Below are positions 50,930-63,801 of a DNA stretch of 64,000 bases, piece by piece. Origin of the DNA: Stratiolaelaps scimitus (taxonomy: Eukaryota; Arthropoda; Arachnida; Mesostigmata; Laelapidae); NCBI GenBank assembly GCA_019614645.1, contig JABWDB010000009.1:10211501-10275500 (forward strand), in the 5' to 3' direction. Made by a program: the position numbers and the translations under genes. How positions within the stretch are numbered: position 1 is the first letter of the stretch; each line of letters opens with the position of its first letter. The notes under the pieces are model-generated. The model saw nothing but the letters and a program-made list of their open reading frames with translations, was not told the origin of the DNA and made no database searches.

Positions 50930-52758
50930 GAAAATGCTGAAACGCCAATAAAACATAAGGGCAATGTCTAACTAAATTTTCTAGGCTAACTCTCAGCCAA
51001 CATTCAACGTCCATGGTTCTACGATCGCATTATTATGTATTTGTGCACCTACGTCTCTCCTCTGATTGTAAGCACAACGTCTGGATCAAAGCATTTATAG
51101 TTTACAAAAACGGCTCACAAATTAATAGCACTCGAAAAACCAACTCAAATGACATCACGACCTCTTTCTACCTAACGCATTGGTGATGCATTTGAGCTTG
51201 TTACGGAGGTGAGCGAACATGGATCCTACACTTTGCGCTTACACACTCTGACTGTTCAATCCACAAGTTTCGGCGAAGACAAGGTCACCTTGTATGGCCT
51301 ACATCTGTATCCTGGCATATGTGGGTCGTGCCACGCTAATTCCACATGAGGTCGTTTGAGTTCAAATCAAAAATAACCCGCTTACACTTCTGTATTGGAT
51401 AGCGAAACGCTGTCAGGCTGCGATAGCGTGTAAGCCACAGTGTTATTCACTGTTGCCCAATCATCAGTTGTAGTACTGTCGGTGTCGTCCAAGATAGAAG
51501 ACATCGCACTACCAAGCATGGTAGCCGGTGACATCGGATTGCTGCTGGAAGTTGCCTCGCTCAATGGAGAATCGGGAAACATGAACTGGCTGTGGCCTCC
51601 CACAGGTGCGACCATTTGTAAGGGGCCCGCAAGGGTATCGCAGGGTATTTTCGGATTGCCTACGGCACTCTGCAGATGATGTGTCTCCGAGGGTCTCATG
51701 GGAGCCGATGGCTGCCGTTGCCTGCCACCGTTTCGAAAGTTGGAACATGAAATTAATAGTACGCATTCATTTCGATTCAAAATCTACTCATACATCGTCT
51801 CTTCTATGCATTTACGGCTTACATCATGTATCTGATCAAATGAGGGCCATGGTTGTTCGTTACCCGCATCTGAAAGGTTCCGAAATACCATCCACTCGAG
51901 GTTGTGACAAACAGAGTCTCACCCAGAGTTGTACGGCGATTTCCTGGTTGAAGGTCTACTGGTCATTTTCTGTGAAGATTTAGATCGAAGAGCTACATTC
52001 AGTCCCTTGGGAAGATCGCCGGGTCCACCGAACTGCTGTGGATGACTTCCGGGGTAAAGACTGAACATTGGCTGTTGCCTTTCTACATAGGCCAGCTGCG
52101 TTTCGCGATGTTGCAACTGCTGTGGCACACCGTTCGCGTATGGAATGTTAGCACTTCGCACACTTCCTGCATGATCTATGGGGTGCACTGTCGACGACAT
52201 CCAGCCAGGACCAGTAGCTGGAACTGTCACTGGCAAATTGATGTCCTTCAACAGTAAACCGCTCGGCGAAATCAATCCATTGGGACCAGTTGGCTCTTCT
52301 CGGCTAAACTGCGCGAGGCGTTTGGTCGAATAACCAGGCTTATCGGGGTTCGGCAAGTTACTCGTTGGTGTAGCTATCTCCGCCTTGCGAAACGCAAAAC
52401 CAGGGCCGCCTGGCATATCCGTGCCCAAATTCAGGCCCGCCTGCGATTCCATAATCTTCAGACCTGACTTCACCGTGTCCGTTATTTCCCGCAATGTGTG
52501 ATGTAGGTCAAAAATAGAACATCCGTCTCCATGGAGCACACAGTCGGCTGCGTAGTTAGCCATGCTTGTTGGAAACACAAACGACTCAAAAGGACGCCTT
52601 GAAGACGAAATTGTCTGGCCGGTTCTCGGGGCCAATGCCAACTCATTTCGTTGCTCAAGCGGGGTCACCGTCCCTCCACAAGACGAGTCATATCCAGACT
52701 CAATAGGGATTTCGAAATGCGTCGAATTTGTCCACACACCGCTAAGGCCCAAGTCGAC
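50427..52758 (-). CDS. unidentified protein, last three coding exons
   Basis: Minus-strand exons in order are 52758-51923, 51721-51386 and 50619-50427 (stop TGA). Acceptors read TTTGCAG, GTGGCAG and GGTTTCAG; donors are GTGAGA and GTAAGC. Both joins are phase 2 and restore one frame of 455 residues. The first exon begins in phase 0 with VDLGLSGVW, so more coding sequence lies upstream and was not found. The protein is rich in Ser, Pro, Gly and Thr and looks disordered. One island could fold into a helix (FDLHHTLREITDTVKSGLKI). A basic patch (SRPSTRKSPY) and an acidic stretch (SSILDDTDSTTTDDW) follow, and it ends GLSRCPEPDER. Such a tail is common in kinases, transcription factors and signalling adaptors, but I do not recognise the family. 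Confidence 0.75.
50776..50890. repeat. large inverted repeat with (CT)n(TA)n(GA)n core
   Basis: The left arm TTATCGAATAGCAATTCTCT (from 50779) and its exact reverse complement (ending 50889) enclose CT, TA and GA runs, so the whole 110-bp unit is one hairpin. A second (TA)n tract follows to 50925. The left arm recurs at 37848 in an ECT2 intron. Confidence 0.9.
50978..51083 (-). mobile_element. SINE-like element, copy B (internally deleted)
   Basis: It matches the 31875-32020 copy in the tail (CCAACATTCAACGTCCA) and in the inter-box part (GTGCACCTACGTC..TC..CTCTGATTG). The block that holds the B-box in copy A is missing. Confidence 0.6.
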
Positions 52759-55282
52759 CTGCAAACACAGATTCTGTCAATAAATATGTTATATAACAAG
52801 ACAGAAGATGCTTTTGGGGGAACTTATCACTAAATTTTAATATAACCGTTATCTCATATTATAATATGGGCTTAAATGTGAATTTCATTCATGTACATAT
52901 ATTCAACCAAAGTTCCCTAAAGTATACCACTGGCAGGCACACCCCGTAACGAATAGAATACAAGTTTGTTCAAAATTGGAGACCTGTAGAACCTTATAGT
53001 GTTCTCCACCCATACATTTATACTATTTTCACAAGAGCATCTGACTCTTGCTACTATGACGTAAGTAAATCTATGCCAATTTGTACATATCCTCAACGGT
53101 GTCACACTTCGATACTGCCAAATGATCAATGCACGCCGCTCATAAGCGAACACCAACGGCCCTACCGTTACCGACACCGACAGGCATACTGAACGAGCAC
53201 AACGCGCCCAGAACCTACAAATGCCAACGAAAATCGTACATAACCGTAATAGTCTCCAGTAGGAAGGACACACTGGCCTCTTCTATCAGCTAACGTCACC
53301 TGCATAGTTGAAATTATCGGTGGTTAACGTGAAGAATCACAGCATTCGACTGTGAATTGCCGGTGAGCACGATTCCGCTCGAGTCGATGGTCGGGGTACG
53401 CTCGAGTGAGATTTGATCGGATCGAGGGTATTGTCGAATATAGATGCCTGCTATCGTTGATATAGGCAGACCCCCTGCCATCATCGTGGGTCAACGTAGC
53501 GAAGTTGTATACAACTCGTATGCGCAACCAGACGCCAACGGACGTTCAACCAGAACGAGCTGTTCGACACAGCTGTGCATGGATAAATGTACACATAAAT
53601 ATTATGTCCTGTTCCACAAAAAAAAAAGATTATTTTTTTTGCAGTTTCTGCGTATTTACCGCAACTTTTCTCGTCCAAGGACCAAGGACCTGGCGCCGGC
53701 CCTCATATTTTTTGGTTTTCGACTGAAACGGTTAGAAAGAGAGACAGAGATGGCCTCCAGTTCCCCTAGCGCTGTACGCTTGCCTGTTTTTTTCGTGAGC
53801 ATATTATCGCCACTTGTGCCGCATCTGCAATAGCAGCAGGTGTGCGTCACCTCACATCCCTGTTGTCGCCGCGTTAACAGATGTCATCTATGCCACCCGT
53901 GACGATACATCGCTGACGTCGCTTGTTTCCGATATCAACTGGTCCAGCAGTGATTTCGCTTGTGTTGGACGGGCAGGCCTGATTTGCTTGCTATAAGCAG
54001 TTCAAGACTTCCATTATCAATTGGAATCATGAAAGGAGGATGATCGTCGCCAATGTGCCCAAATAGCGATCGAATCCCCTTGTGCTAGCCTTGACACAGC
54101 TGCGGAATACATGTGCTGCACCCGCTGTTGAAAAATGACTGAACCGATAAGCAATCATGCGAGTTACTTTCGATAGGCCCCGACAGCAGCCAGCGAGAAT
54201 TTTCGAAATTTCAAAACTTCGCTCTTGGATCACACGAAAGAATAACGACAATCATAATTACAAATCACCAAACGAACGTATGATTACCACGTGATTCAAA
54301 TTATTCCTATTGTAAGTATTTTAAGTAATTTTACTAGCTATAATATCCTCAGTTTGCTCTCATTGACAACGTATCACCCGTACACATTGCTGCTGAAACA
54401 CCTCAGCGCAAAAAATATCATTCTGACAGGTTTTGCCAAGTTCCCATGCTCACTCCTACAATTTGCTGTGTTGACAGATGATCGATGATCGTTTCGATTT
54501 GAATGTGTCCCGAGCGAGAATTTGTTGTTTGTTTACAAACAAATATGACAGATACCGAGTTCGATTATCTCTCGTAGAAGGGCTGTTTCACAACGAAAGT
54601 TAAAGGTCAGGAGTGGCCATTCAGTAGGAATATGCCATGTGCGTCTTGTGCACGGCCAGATCTTGTTGTTCCTGTAGCTGTATTTTGGCATATACTGGTA
54701 CGTCCGCGTTCATGCATATGTAGCTCATATATGTCTCTAATATTATATAGTAGTTTTCGGCGTTTCGTTGAGAACTGCCCACCCAAGTTTTGTTGTCATA
54801 GTTCACTGCGTTTTAAACCATTCGAAGGTTTCTGAGGCGACAAAGGCGAAAATCGACGAGGCAACCCATGTTGCATCCAGTTTTTTTCAGCTCCTCGTCG
54901 TACCCGTAAATAACTGACGCGAGCACATTCCCGGCTATAGCTTGAATGCCCGTTCACTGATCTCTCGTTTCTCATCGCCACCATGCGTATCGTTGTTATT
55001 GTTAGTATTTATATATAGATAGATAGATTAGTATAGATATATTGTGTCCTCCTCGCCAGGTCTGAGGTTTACAGGCCTCCTCCATTGCCTCGTTCGTAAC
55101 TCTTCGTCCTCTTGCTGGATGAGGGTATCATCTCTTTCTTCTGTTCTAGTGCCGCTAGCAGAGGTCGTGCTACCTGCCGGGGTGATCTGCGTTCACGCGC
55201 ACTAACGCCTGCCGCTGTACCACAACACCAAGCTCAAGAAAAGTGTTGTGCGTTCGCGTGCTGCCAATAGCACACGAGATAG
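52759..55282. other. intergenic, no supported gene
   Basis: Upstream flank or intron of the minus-strand gene. An ATG frame at 53444-53833 (plus) has a protein-like first half, then low-complexity Lys/Phe sequence; it has no splice or polyadenylation support. Confidence 0.5.
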
Positions 55283-55795
55283 CTATACGAGTCGGCCGGC
55301 CTCACCGGTCGCCTGCCTCTCGTCGAAGGGAAGCTGTTCGTTGTTCCCGACACCAGACGGCACCATCAGCCGCCTGGTGAACCTTTCCTAAGGGCGACGA
55401 CGGTGGAAGGGGATATCTCACTCGCTCTGCACTCTACACTCAGCTCGAACGAGGCAACGACGACACCCGCCATTCGTGAGTGGCTGGGCTATGGCGAACG
55501 CTTCATAACCACATCGCACATCGCCGAACAGCACGCCAGCGTGTCACACCGTTGTGGGCATGCACACAGACACTTAGGCTGCCAATTATCTACCATCACG
55601 CTGTTCGGTGGCACGGCCACGACCCTCTCAGACAGAGGCGGTTCGATCGACAAATTCGTGCAGGTCTCTTCTACCACGGACTTCGGAAAGCCGAGCGACA
55701 TCAGAAAACGCGACCAGCTGGGAAAACAGGTTAGAAAGACGACCGCGGTGACGGGATTCGGCAATCGGATCTTCTACTATGTTCCTCCAATATAA
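55283..55795 (+). other. GC-rich open stretch, possible exon or leader
   Basis: One plus-strand frame stays open for 170 codons after the TAG at 55280 but contains no ATG, so it could only be an internal exon or chance in GC-rich DNA. An ACAG|GTTAGA donor-like site lies near 55729. It could be an untranslated first exon or promoter for CPT1, 3.7 kb downstream, since the CPT1 start codon lies in a non-first exon. No protein family is recognised. Confidence 0.2.
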
Positions 55796-56799
55796 TCGTA
55801 TTGTAGTCATATGTTCATTGTCTATTGCTACCCCTTCCATTGTGTTGTGATCCGCGTGTGAATGAGTGTTCTGTAACTGGTGGACTATTCGTGTGTGTGT
55901 GTGTGTGTTTACCTGCATAGACAAACGAGAAGTGAACATACAATATATGTATATGCCAATTAGGATTTCGACACTGTGCTGTAGTTTCATGGGACGACCC
56001 TCATCTGGTTAGGGGAGATATCTGCCGAGGGCAGTGAGTTCTCGATAGACTTTATTCAGTGAACATGTTAAGAGATACCGTAGAAAATAAATAGCGCTGT
56101 TTTTAGGAGCATATTAACATGTCTACCTCTCTCTCTCTCTATCTATAAAGTAAACATCTCGATCCACCCCATAATATTTGAAATGACCACAATGTCGAAT
56201 GAGGTATGATCGCCGTTCTAACCGCTGGCCAGCACGGCACATCTAGCTATTATATTATGTTGTATATATATGTAGGTGCAGCATAGGGATGGTGCTGTGG
56301 TTTGCGCTCACTACTTCTTCCTTAGAATTCTGCTATGACTGGTACCATTGCGGTCAGTATTGAGGCTTCTTTTTATTTATAGACTCAGTGCCCGTGTGAC
56401 CCATTTTGTCAGCGCGCACAGGTTATGGTTCCACGCGAGTGTGTGCGCGCGCGCCCTTGGCGAAATTAGCTGGCAAGTGGCCAGGTCGGGCACGGGCACA
56501 TTATATATATATATAACATATATGAAAGTATGATCGAATCGCGAACTGTGTCAGGGAGCGATAAGGTCATGCACGAAGTATCTCGTAAGGTCCCGATTTT
56601 GAATGTCCAACAGCGATATCGCATTCGCCCGCTGGAATAGGACACATTTCGATTTACCGGCCATTCGATAGTGGGAACCGTTTGGTTTCATTGCAAACAT
56701 CGCATTTCTCTGTTGCCAGAGACAGCAAGAGCACAGAAACGTCAATGGGAGCATTCATATTACGTAGTGTGTCCCCTCGGTCTCCGTAGCCGTTTAGGT

Positions 56800-57560
56800 A
56801 GTTCCGCTATTGCCGCTGGTGACGGCGCCGGCGGAGACAATGACTATTTCTCCTCGCGTGGGGGGGAGGGTGGGTGAACGTTGAACGTTGACGCGAGTTG
56901 AAAGGCCAATCGGAGGTGGCTGTCTCTGTGTGGATGCGAGGGCCGTATCACCTATCTGTGCACACTTATCTTTCTATCTATCTGTCACATATCACATCAT
57001 CGCCAACCCGAAACAAAGGTGCTACGCTGAGAGATGGAAGAGGACACAGCCACATGGAGCAGGAGAGAAAAAAAATACGAAAAACCCGAAAGAGTAAACC
57101 GGTGACAACACAACTGCTGTAACAAAGAGAGAGACACGGCGACACGCAAAGACGCCACACATTTACGCACACCCATTTCGTAAGGAAAATTATGATCACG
57201 AAGCAATATGAGATTGATGGGGAATGAGTGGGTTCGCCGGTCGCGCGGGCAGCACCAATGGCTACGCGGAGGTTGGCTCATGCGGGCGGGTGTAAGGGGA
57301 CTTGGCAGCAATCGCGAAGGCTGCGCTGCATCGACGGCTAGGCTAAATGCTACGGTGCTTGCGGTGCACACGCAGTGCAGCTGTAAAAAGCTGTACCACG
57401 TGGACGAACGAGCAAGGGGGGGGGGGACAGTTGAAATGAGAGAGACAGTCAGAGATGACATAGGCCAATACCTCTTTTGGATCGGCCCGTTGAGCGAAAG
57501 TGAGAGCGAGAGAGAGAGAGATAGAGAGACCCTACAGAGTGAGGCCAACTGTTTATTAAG
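56800..57560. other. second GC-rich patch with (GA)n, no supported gene
   Basis: G-rich runs near 56860 and 57417 and a GA tract near 57510. The long minus-strand frame across it (56997-57752) is full of Ser-Leu repeats from the GA tract and is judged spurious. It is a promoter candidate only. Confidence 0.3.
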
Positions 57561-58275
57561 TTTGTTGCTGGAATAACCAGTGCACGTTGGGCAGGAATGA
57601 ACATCCGCCGGCTGTGAGTGTGTCACACAGCGACTAAGCGTTATCTTTTTCAACCTTTCACCTATGACCGTGGTAACGGGGCTAAGTCGGTTGGAAGCGA
57701 GAACGGAGGTACATTGATCCATTTGATCTAAAACAACGGGCCAAGTTGTCATTGTTAGAGATTTACATAGTAATCGATCATACTATCGTAGAAACCGTGT
57801 TGGACACAAGCTCTGAATGAGTATAGCAGTATTTTTTTTCGTGGCAAAGCATTGCATATCACAGGTGTGCACTTCTGATCAGCTTCGAGTGCAGAATAGT
57901 TTTGACAACCGAGTTTTGACAGTGGATAATAATCTCAGTTTTCAACTCCAAACGTTATAGTGCCCAAACGTTCGAGGTTTGTTGTTTCCCCTCCAAGCAC
58001 GTGCATGATAATGATCCATAATAGTATTCGAATTGACAATGGGGAGGGGCCCGATGGCAGCTTCGATGAATTCGAGTAGCAATCATTTAACACTGGGCGT
58101 GTGGATTCTCTTGTCAGGGTCGAAATTTGCTATGGCTGATGATCAAATGAAAGCGGCTTATGCAAATGCCATTTAGCTCGTTCGCTAAATGTATTCGGTG
58201 GTGAACATGATCCCCGACGAGGCGCTACATATTACATCCCATTAATTCTATGTTATGAGAGCGCAGGGCCACATT

Positions 58276-58563
58276 TTAGCTTGGTGTCCCAGCCAATGCT
58301 TCTGCTAGTGGACAAGCTCGATCTTTCGCGAGAATATCTCTCATGATAAATTCGGCAGCGGCAGCAGCTGCGGCACTTCTTTTGCGAACGGAACGACTAC
58401 AACTATATTCTCGTATCATTGACGAATACATGCAGCATAGACGTTGAGTTGCATCTCTGCAGGGTTTAATATGTTCGCCTCCCTTCGAGAAGAAACCAAC
58501 GGGAACTATCGGTCTTCCTAGACCGATTGGGAAAAGCGTACCAGTGATGTATATACCGTACAA
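58276..58563 (-). other. unidentified open frame with Ala tract
   Basis: A 95-codon minus-strand frame without ATG contains an (Ala)7 run and ends AEALAGTPS and TAA. The residue mix is protein-like (FPIGLGRPIVPVGFF), so it could be a terminal exon or an old mobile-element fragment. No acceptor in frame was found because an in-frame TGA lies just upstream. Confidence 0.15.
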
Positions 58564-59457
58564 GTGTCACAACGACTTCCTGTGACATTTATACGGTATC
58601 TTTCGACACTAAACGAAGCGGTTGTTGAGATGATAACGAGAGTGAGAACGCTGAAGCTGGTAAAATATCTGTTCCATTGAAGCTTTTAGATAGAATAAGG
58701 TTAGGTAAAAAAAATTGTGTGTGTCCAATTCGTTTAATTACTCGTTTAATTTCCAAGTCAACTTTAACTAGAAAGCCTCGATGAAGTTAGCGTGAGGAAG
58801 TGCCAGGTTTCGAATACTATCCTCGAAGCGAGGTGGATACAACAAAGGAAGCTGCGGATTATTCAACTTCTCAATTCTTGGCAAATCTTTGCAAAACCTG
58901 TTAAAAGCTCTCTCTCTCTCTCCTAACCGCCCTCCACGTCGGATCGTTAGCTGGCTATTCACTCAGTTATTGTGATCAGGCGAATAATCGAAACTTCATT
59001 ACATGTTTCCCTATCTGCCTGTCTACCTAACTACCTACCTTGCAAGACGCAGCATGGATACCTAACCCAGTAGTGGAACACATCCCAGGTCGCAAATTAC
59101 TTTTCGACTTTTTTCTTATCCTCAATACGGCAATGAGCCTAGATATCTCGTATCTTTGATATCGTAGCTCGCTGCGATTGCCCGCCATCATCTGACAACA
59201 AAAACATGTCCTTGTAGAGACTTGATTAAAGTCATGTCAAACTGAATTATACAATTATAGAAGCAGCCTTTTAGTTTTAGGGATCCAGAATAATAATTCG
59301 AGTTAAATGGGGCATAACGTTTGGTCGGTTCAGTGTACCTCGGCATATCTCGCTTATCCTCTAAGGCTTAATTTTACTGTTGTGATATTTCCATATTTTG
59401 TGTTCCTTTTTATCTATATCTTTTTTTGTTTCTCGTTTCAGCTAAGAGGGTGCCGCC

Positions 59458-62400
59458 ATGGCGGAGGCTCACTCAGCCGTAGCTTTCAATTTCGCCGTCA
59501 CCCATGAAGGGGTCCACATCGATTATGATAGGGAGGTAAGTGACGTCCTCCTTGCACTGTACAAATTACGAATGAAAATAATGATCCAGTAGCATATACT
59601 ACATATCGAAATTGTCGTGGCGTCCACTATAGTGGGGCACCGGTGAAGTCAGCGGCCACGAACCGCTGGGTCCGATCTCCAGAGGACACTCAACATGCAA
59701 TTTTTTCAATTCAATCCTGAATACCTATATGCTACCGGTGGGGGGGCTCTGGTCTTAACAAATAGTTCTGGCCCGGGCTATTCCAGCTTGAACAGTTTTC
59801 TACTAAAGCTAGGTTTCTTCCGATATCGAACTCATTGCCTCCCACACAAAACAGTTGCAGCTCAAAACGTTACCACACTTGACAGACAGACAGTAACAGC
59901 TGTGACAGCAAACTCGCCCCTATTTACTGAGTAGCGATTTACTGCACGTCCCTCGTTGTCGAATGCATTTGTGCATCAGTTACCTGCTTCTATTTGATGG
60001 GAACAAGCCACCAGATGCAAATAGCAGGCCGTCAGTCCAGACAGTAAATCTACTTTCACTGGCAGTAAAACTCAGTATGTTATTAATACAAAGTCGCACA
60101 CTAGCTGGTAGCAGCGTCCCCTTGGTCAACTGCTCTCACATATAGTGACAGCGTATTACGAGAAAATCAATTCTAACCAAAAGCAAAAGGGAGATAGAAC
60201 GAAATCACAGAGCAAAATAGAGCATTTACTTAACCCACCAAAACGCCACCTCCTGCCGCCACCGAATCCCCCAGAGAATCGGGGGTAGACTATCTCGTCT
60301 TGATGTTTTACAACAATCTCCCCTGTCACTTGTTCCTCATATATACACGTAATCTTAAATTGAACGCTGTGCAGCTAAATGCTCCATTAACAATAGCTGG
60401 CCGCACCTCTATTCGTTCGTTTTTTATCGAACCTTATTTAATAACCTGATTTCGTCGCTGGCAGCAGAGCAACGACCGCCCTTTGTTACTGACATCACCA
60501 TGGTCTGAGCTATCAGAGGCCTTAATCAATTATAGTTTCGTCTTATGCGTAGTACTCTATTAGCATGAAAGGTTAAACATGAAAGATTATTATGTCCCGT
60601 CGTTGTGGGTCTGACTATCCAAATGTTTTATCATGGAACGTTGTAAATGCTACAACGCGAGAGTGAGTGAGTTGGGCAATAAATGCCAGATACTCGAATA
60701 GGCTCTTGACGGTATCGAATTCACTTCCAATTATATTATTCTACGGACATCTTACTGGTTCATCGTTCGTCTGCCAACCTGTGTCCTTCTGTTCCCGCGA
60801 CTCTCTCTCTCTCTGCTTCTCAATCGTTTCCTAGCAAGTTACTAGCACTTCATAGCATCATTGTCCACCTGTGTGGAGCCAATTTGCGCACATGCGCCTG
60901 TTACATATTGCTGATTATCACATCGGAGTGATGTCAAATGGTGCTCTGATGTCATCGCGCCTATTAGTGGCAGCGGATGATCTATAGTGGGCGAATAGGC
61001 GGAAGATCCGTCGATTTTATTTTGAACTCGATGGTCACCGTTTAGAGCTTACTTGCTGACGGCAGTTGATCTGGAGTAATCGAATTTGAGCCTCTGACGT
61101 TTACGACACGAATCACAGAAGCGACTTGCTTAAAAGAGGTTGATACCTAAGCAGCCGGTACACTCTTGGGTGTCGCGTGGTGGTTGGTGTGTAGGTCCCT
61201 TGTGTAGGGCTTGCGGTGGTGGACGGGAGTTTCTGGGTACGAGGTCTGAAGATCGAAGCAAGTGTGAGAGGGAGTGAGACGTATTGCAAACGAACGCGAC
61301 ACGGGAACAGAGTGTGTCTGTTACCCGTGCCTGCAAGCAGCCGATCTGCCGGAAATGCCGGTTACAACTGCGTCTGGGCAGCTCTCGGGCGGCCGAAGTT
61401 ACAGTGTGTCGTTAACTATACGATGCGGCCTTTGGTTACAGCTCATCTCGATCTTGTGGAAGGCTGGTGCGAGGTCGTGGCGCAAGAGGTTCGCGCGCTT
61501 CATCAACAACATCCGCAATGGTCTATACCCAGCATCCCACCGGTCGCTCGTGCTGGTCTGGGCGCTTATGTTCGGTGGCGAAATCTCACAGAAGCCCTGT
61601 GCTGATCTGTCGTTCGGAGCTGTGGATAAGGTGGTCTCCTACGTGCCGGAGCAATTGGCCGAAATTCATCCCAATTGCCCTCGAGGAGTCGCTGTCGTTG
61701 TGACTGGTGCCGGTATCTGGGTGTGTTTGGCCCTCTTCAGAAGATACATGCTCAAAAGCCTATTTACATACAAGGGCTGGATGTACGAAAGCCGAGGTCG
61801 AGGTAGCAAAATGTCCATTACGACGAGGCTTTGGTTTCTCGCCGTGCGTTTGTTCGAGGGTTCGTCCCCATTGCTCTATTCATACCAATCATGCCTGCCC
61901 AAACTTCCGCTCCCGTCGGTGGCAGATACCATATCGCGTTATCTAAAATCCGTGCGACCATTAAATGACGATGACAACTTCAAGCGCCTAGAACAGCTTG
62001 CTAAGGATTTCCAAAACGGGCCCGGGCGGCGCTTCCAGAGGTATCTCTGGTTCAAGTCATGGTGGGCACCCAACTATGTTACTGATTGGTGGGAGGAATT
62101 CATCTACTTGCGTGGTCGAACGTCAATCATGGTCAACTCAAACTTTTACGCCTCGGATCTCATACTTATGCTGCCCACGTCGAACCAGTGTGCTCGCGCC
62201 GCGAACCTCATCCATGCGGCCTTCTTGTTTCGCCGCCTGATCGACTACCAGACCCTGAAGCCCATCATACTTCAAGGCGTGATCCCGCTGTGTTCCGCTC
62301 AGTACACGCGCACGTTCAACACCTGCCGAAAGCCCGGCGTCGAAACTGACCGCATACATCACAATCACGACTCGACGCATGTGGCCGTCTACCATAAAGG

Positions 62401-63720
62401 CCGCTACTACAAGGTCACGACGCATTACAAGGGCCGACTGCTGAAACCGCCCGAGCTGCAACGCCAATTGGAGCAGATCGTCAATGATGATAGCAAGCCA
62501 GCGCCCGGTGAACTCTACCTAGGCGCGTTGACCGCCACTGACCGTAAAGTGTGGGCTGAGACGCGCAGCAATCACTTCAAACGGGGGCAGAACAAGATGT
62601 CGCTTGACGCCATCGAGAAGTCGGCCTTCATGGTTGTGCTGGATGACGAGGCTTTCCTCTACGATCCAAATGATCCCAGCAAGATGGATCACTACTCGCA
62701 GACGCTGCTCCACGGCAAAGGCTTTGACCGGTGGTATGACAAATCATTCAACATGATCATCGGCAAGAACGGCCGAGCCGGTGTCAACGTTGAGCACTCT
62801 TGGGCTGACGCGCCCGTCATTGGCCACTGTTGGGAATACTGCGTTTATGAAGACCACGCTACGCTCGGCTATGACGCCGACGGGAACACTAAGGGCTATA
62901 ACGATTTCAGCCTTCAGCAGCTCTCGCCCAAGGAACTACCGCGGCCCATACGCCTGCGGTGGGATCTCAGCGAAGACTGCCAAAGTGTGATCACTAAGGC
63001 TAAATTGCATGCCGACAAGATTCTTAGTGATGTGGACCTGCACGTTCAGCATTTCGGCGTGTACGGCAAACGGCTCGTGAAGAAGTGTCGTGTATCGCCT
63101 GACGCCTATTTGCAAATGGCCCTACAGCTTGCCTACTTCCGTGATCAGGGTGAGTAGAATATGGCCCGGCAACATTTCACTGCTTACATAGCATAGCAGG
63201 TGGCGACATACATTCACAAAAATGAAAATCTTCATTCGATTGATTCATTCATTCATAGTGAGCGGACTACTTCACAAAAAACGTACTTACTTACCAGTGT
63301 ACCAACCTGTTCTTCGGCCCAGGTCGGCCTGTACGCCTGCTCAACAACGGTGCATTGCCCACTATTGTATTCGAATTTGTGAGCCCTATCCATCAGTAGT
63401 AGCAGCATTTATGGTGATATAACAAAAAGATATTCAGTGTCTTAGAGATGTGTAATGTCAACGTATTGCCATGTCCCATATAGGAAAGTTTAACCTGACC
63501 TACGAGGCATCAATGACCCGTCTATATCGCGAAGGTCGAACTGAGACCGTGCGGCCAGTGACGGTTGAGTCATGCGCTTGGGTTCGCAGTATGCTTGACG
63601 AGAAGGCCACCAATGAAGAGCGCAGGAGAAAGCTTGTGGAGGCTTGCAACCTACACCAACGGTACATTAATATTAAAAGATGTTCTTTATCTACTGCACT
63701 GTATATTGCCAGATACAAAC

Positions 63721-63801
<81 letters not shown>

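Noticed and set aside
53444..53833. 129-codon ATG frame on the plus strand
   Set aside because: The first 50 residues look plausible, but the frame runs into A/T homopolymers and lacks splice or polyadenylation signals.
56997..57752. 251-codon minus-strand frame
   Set aside because: Its length depends on a GA microsatellite (Ser-Leu run) and GC-rich flanks; there is no protein-like domain.
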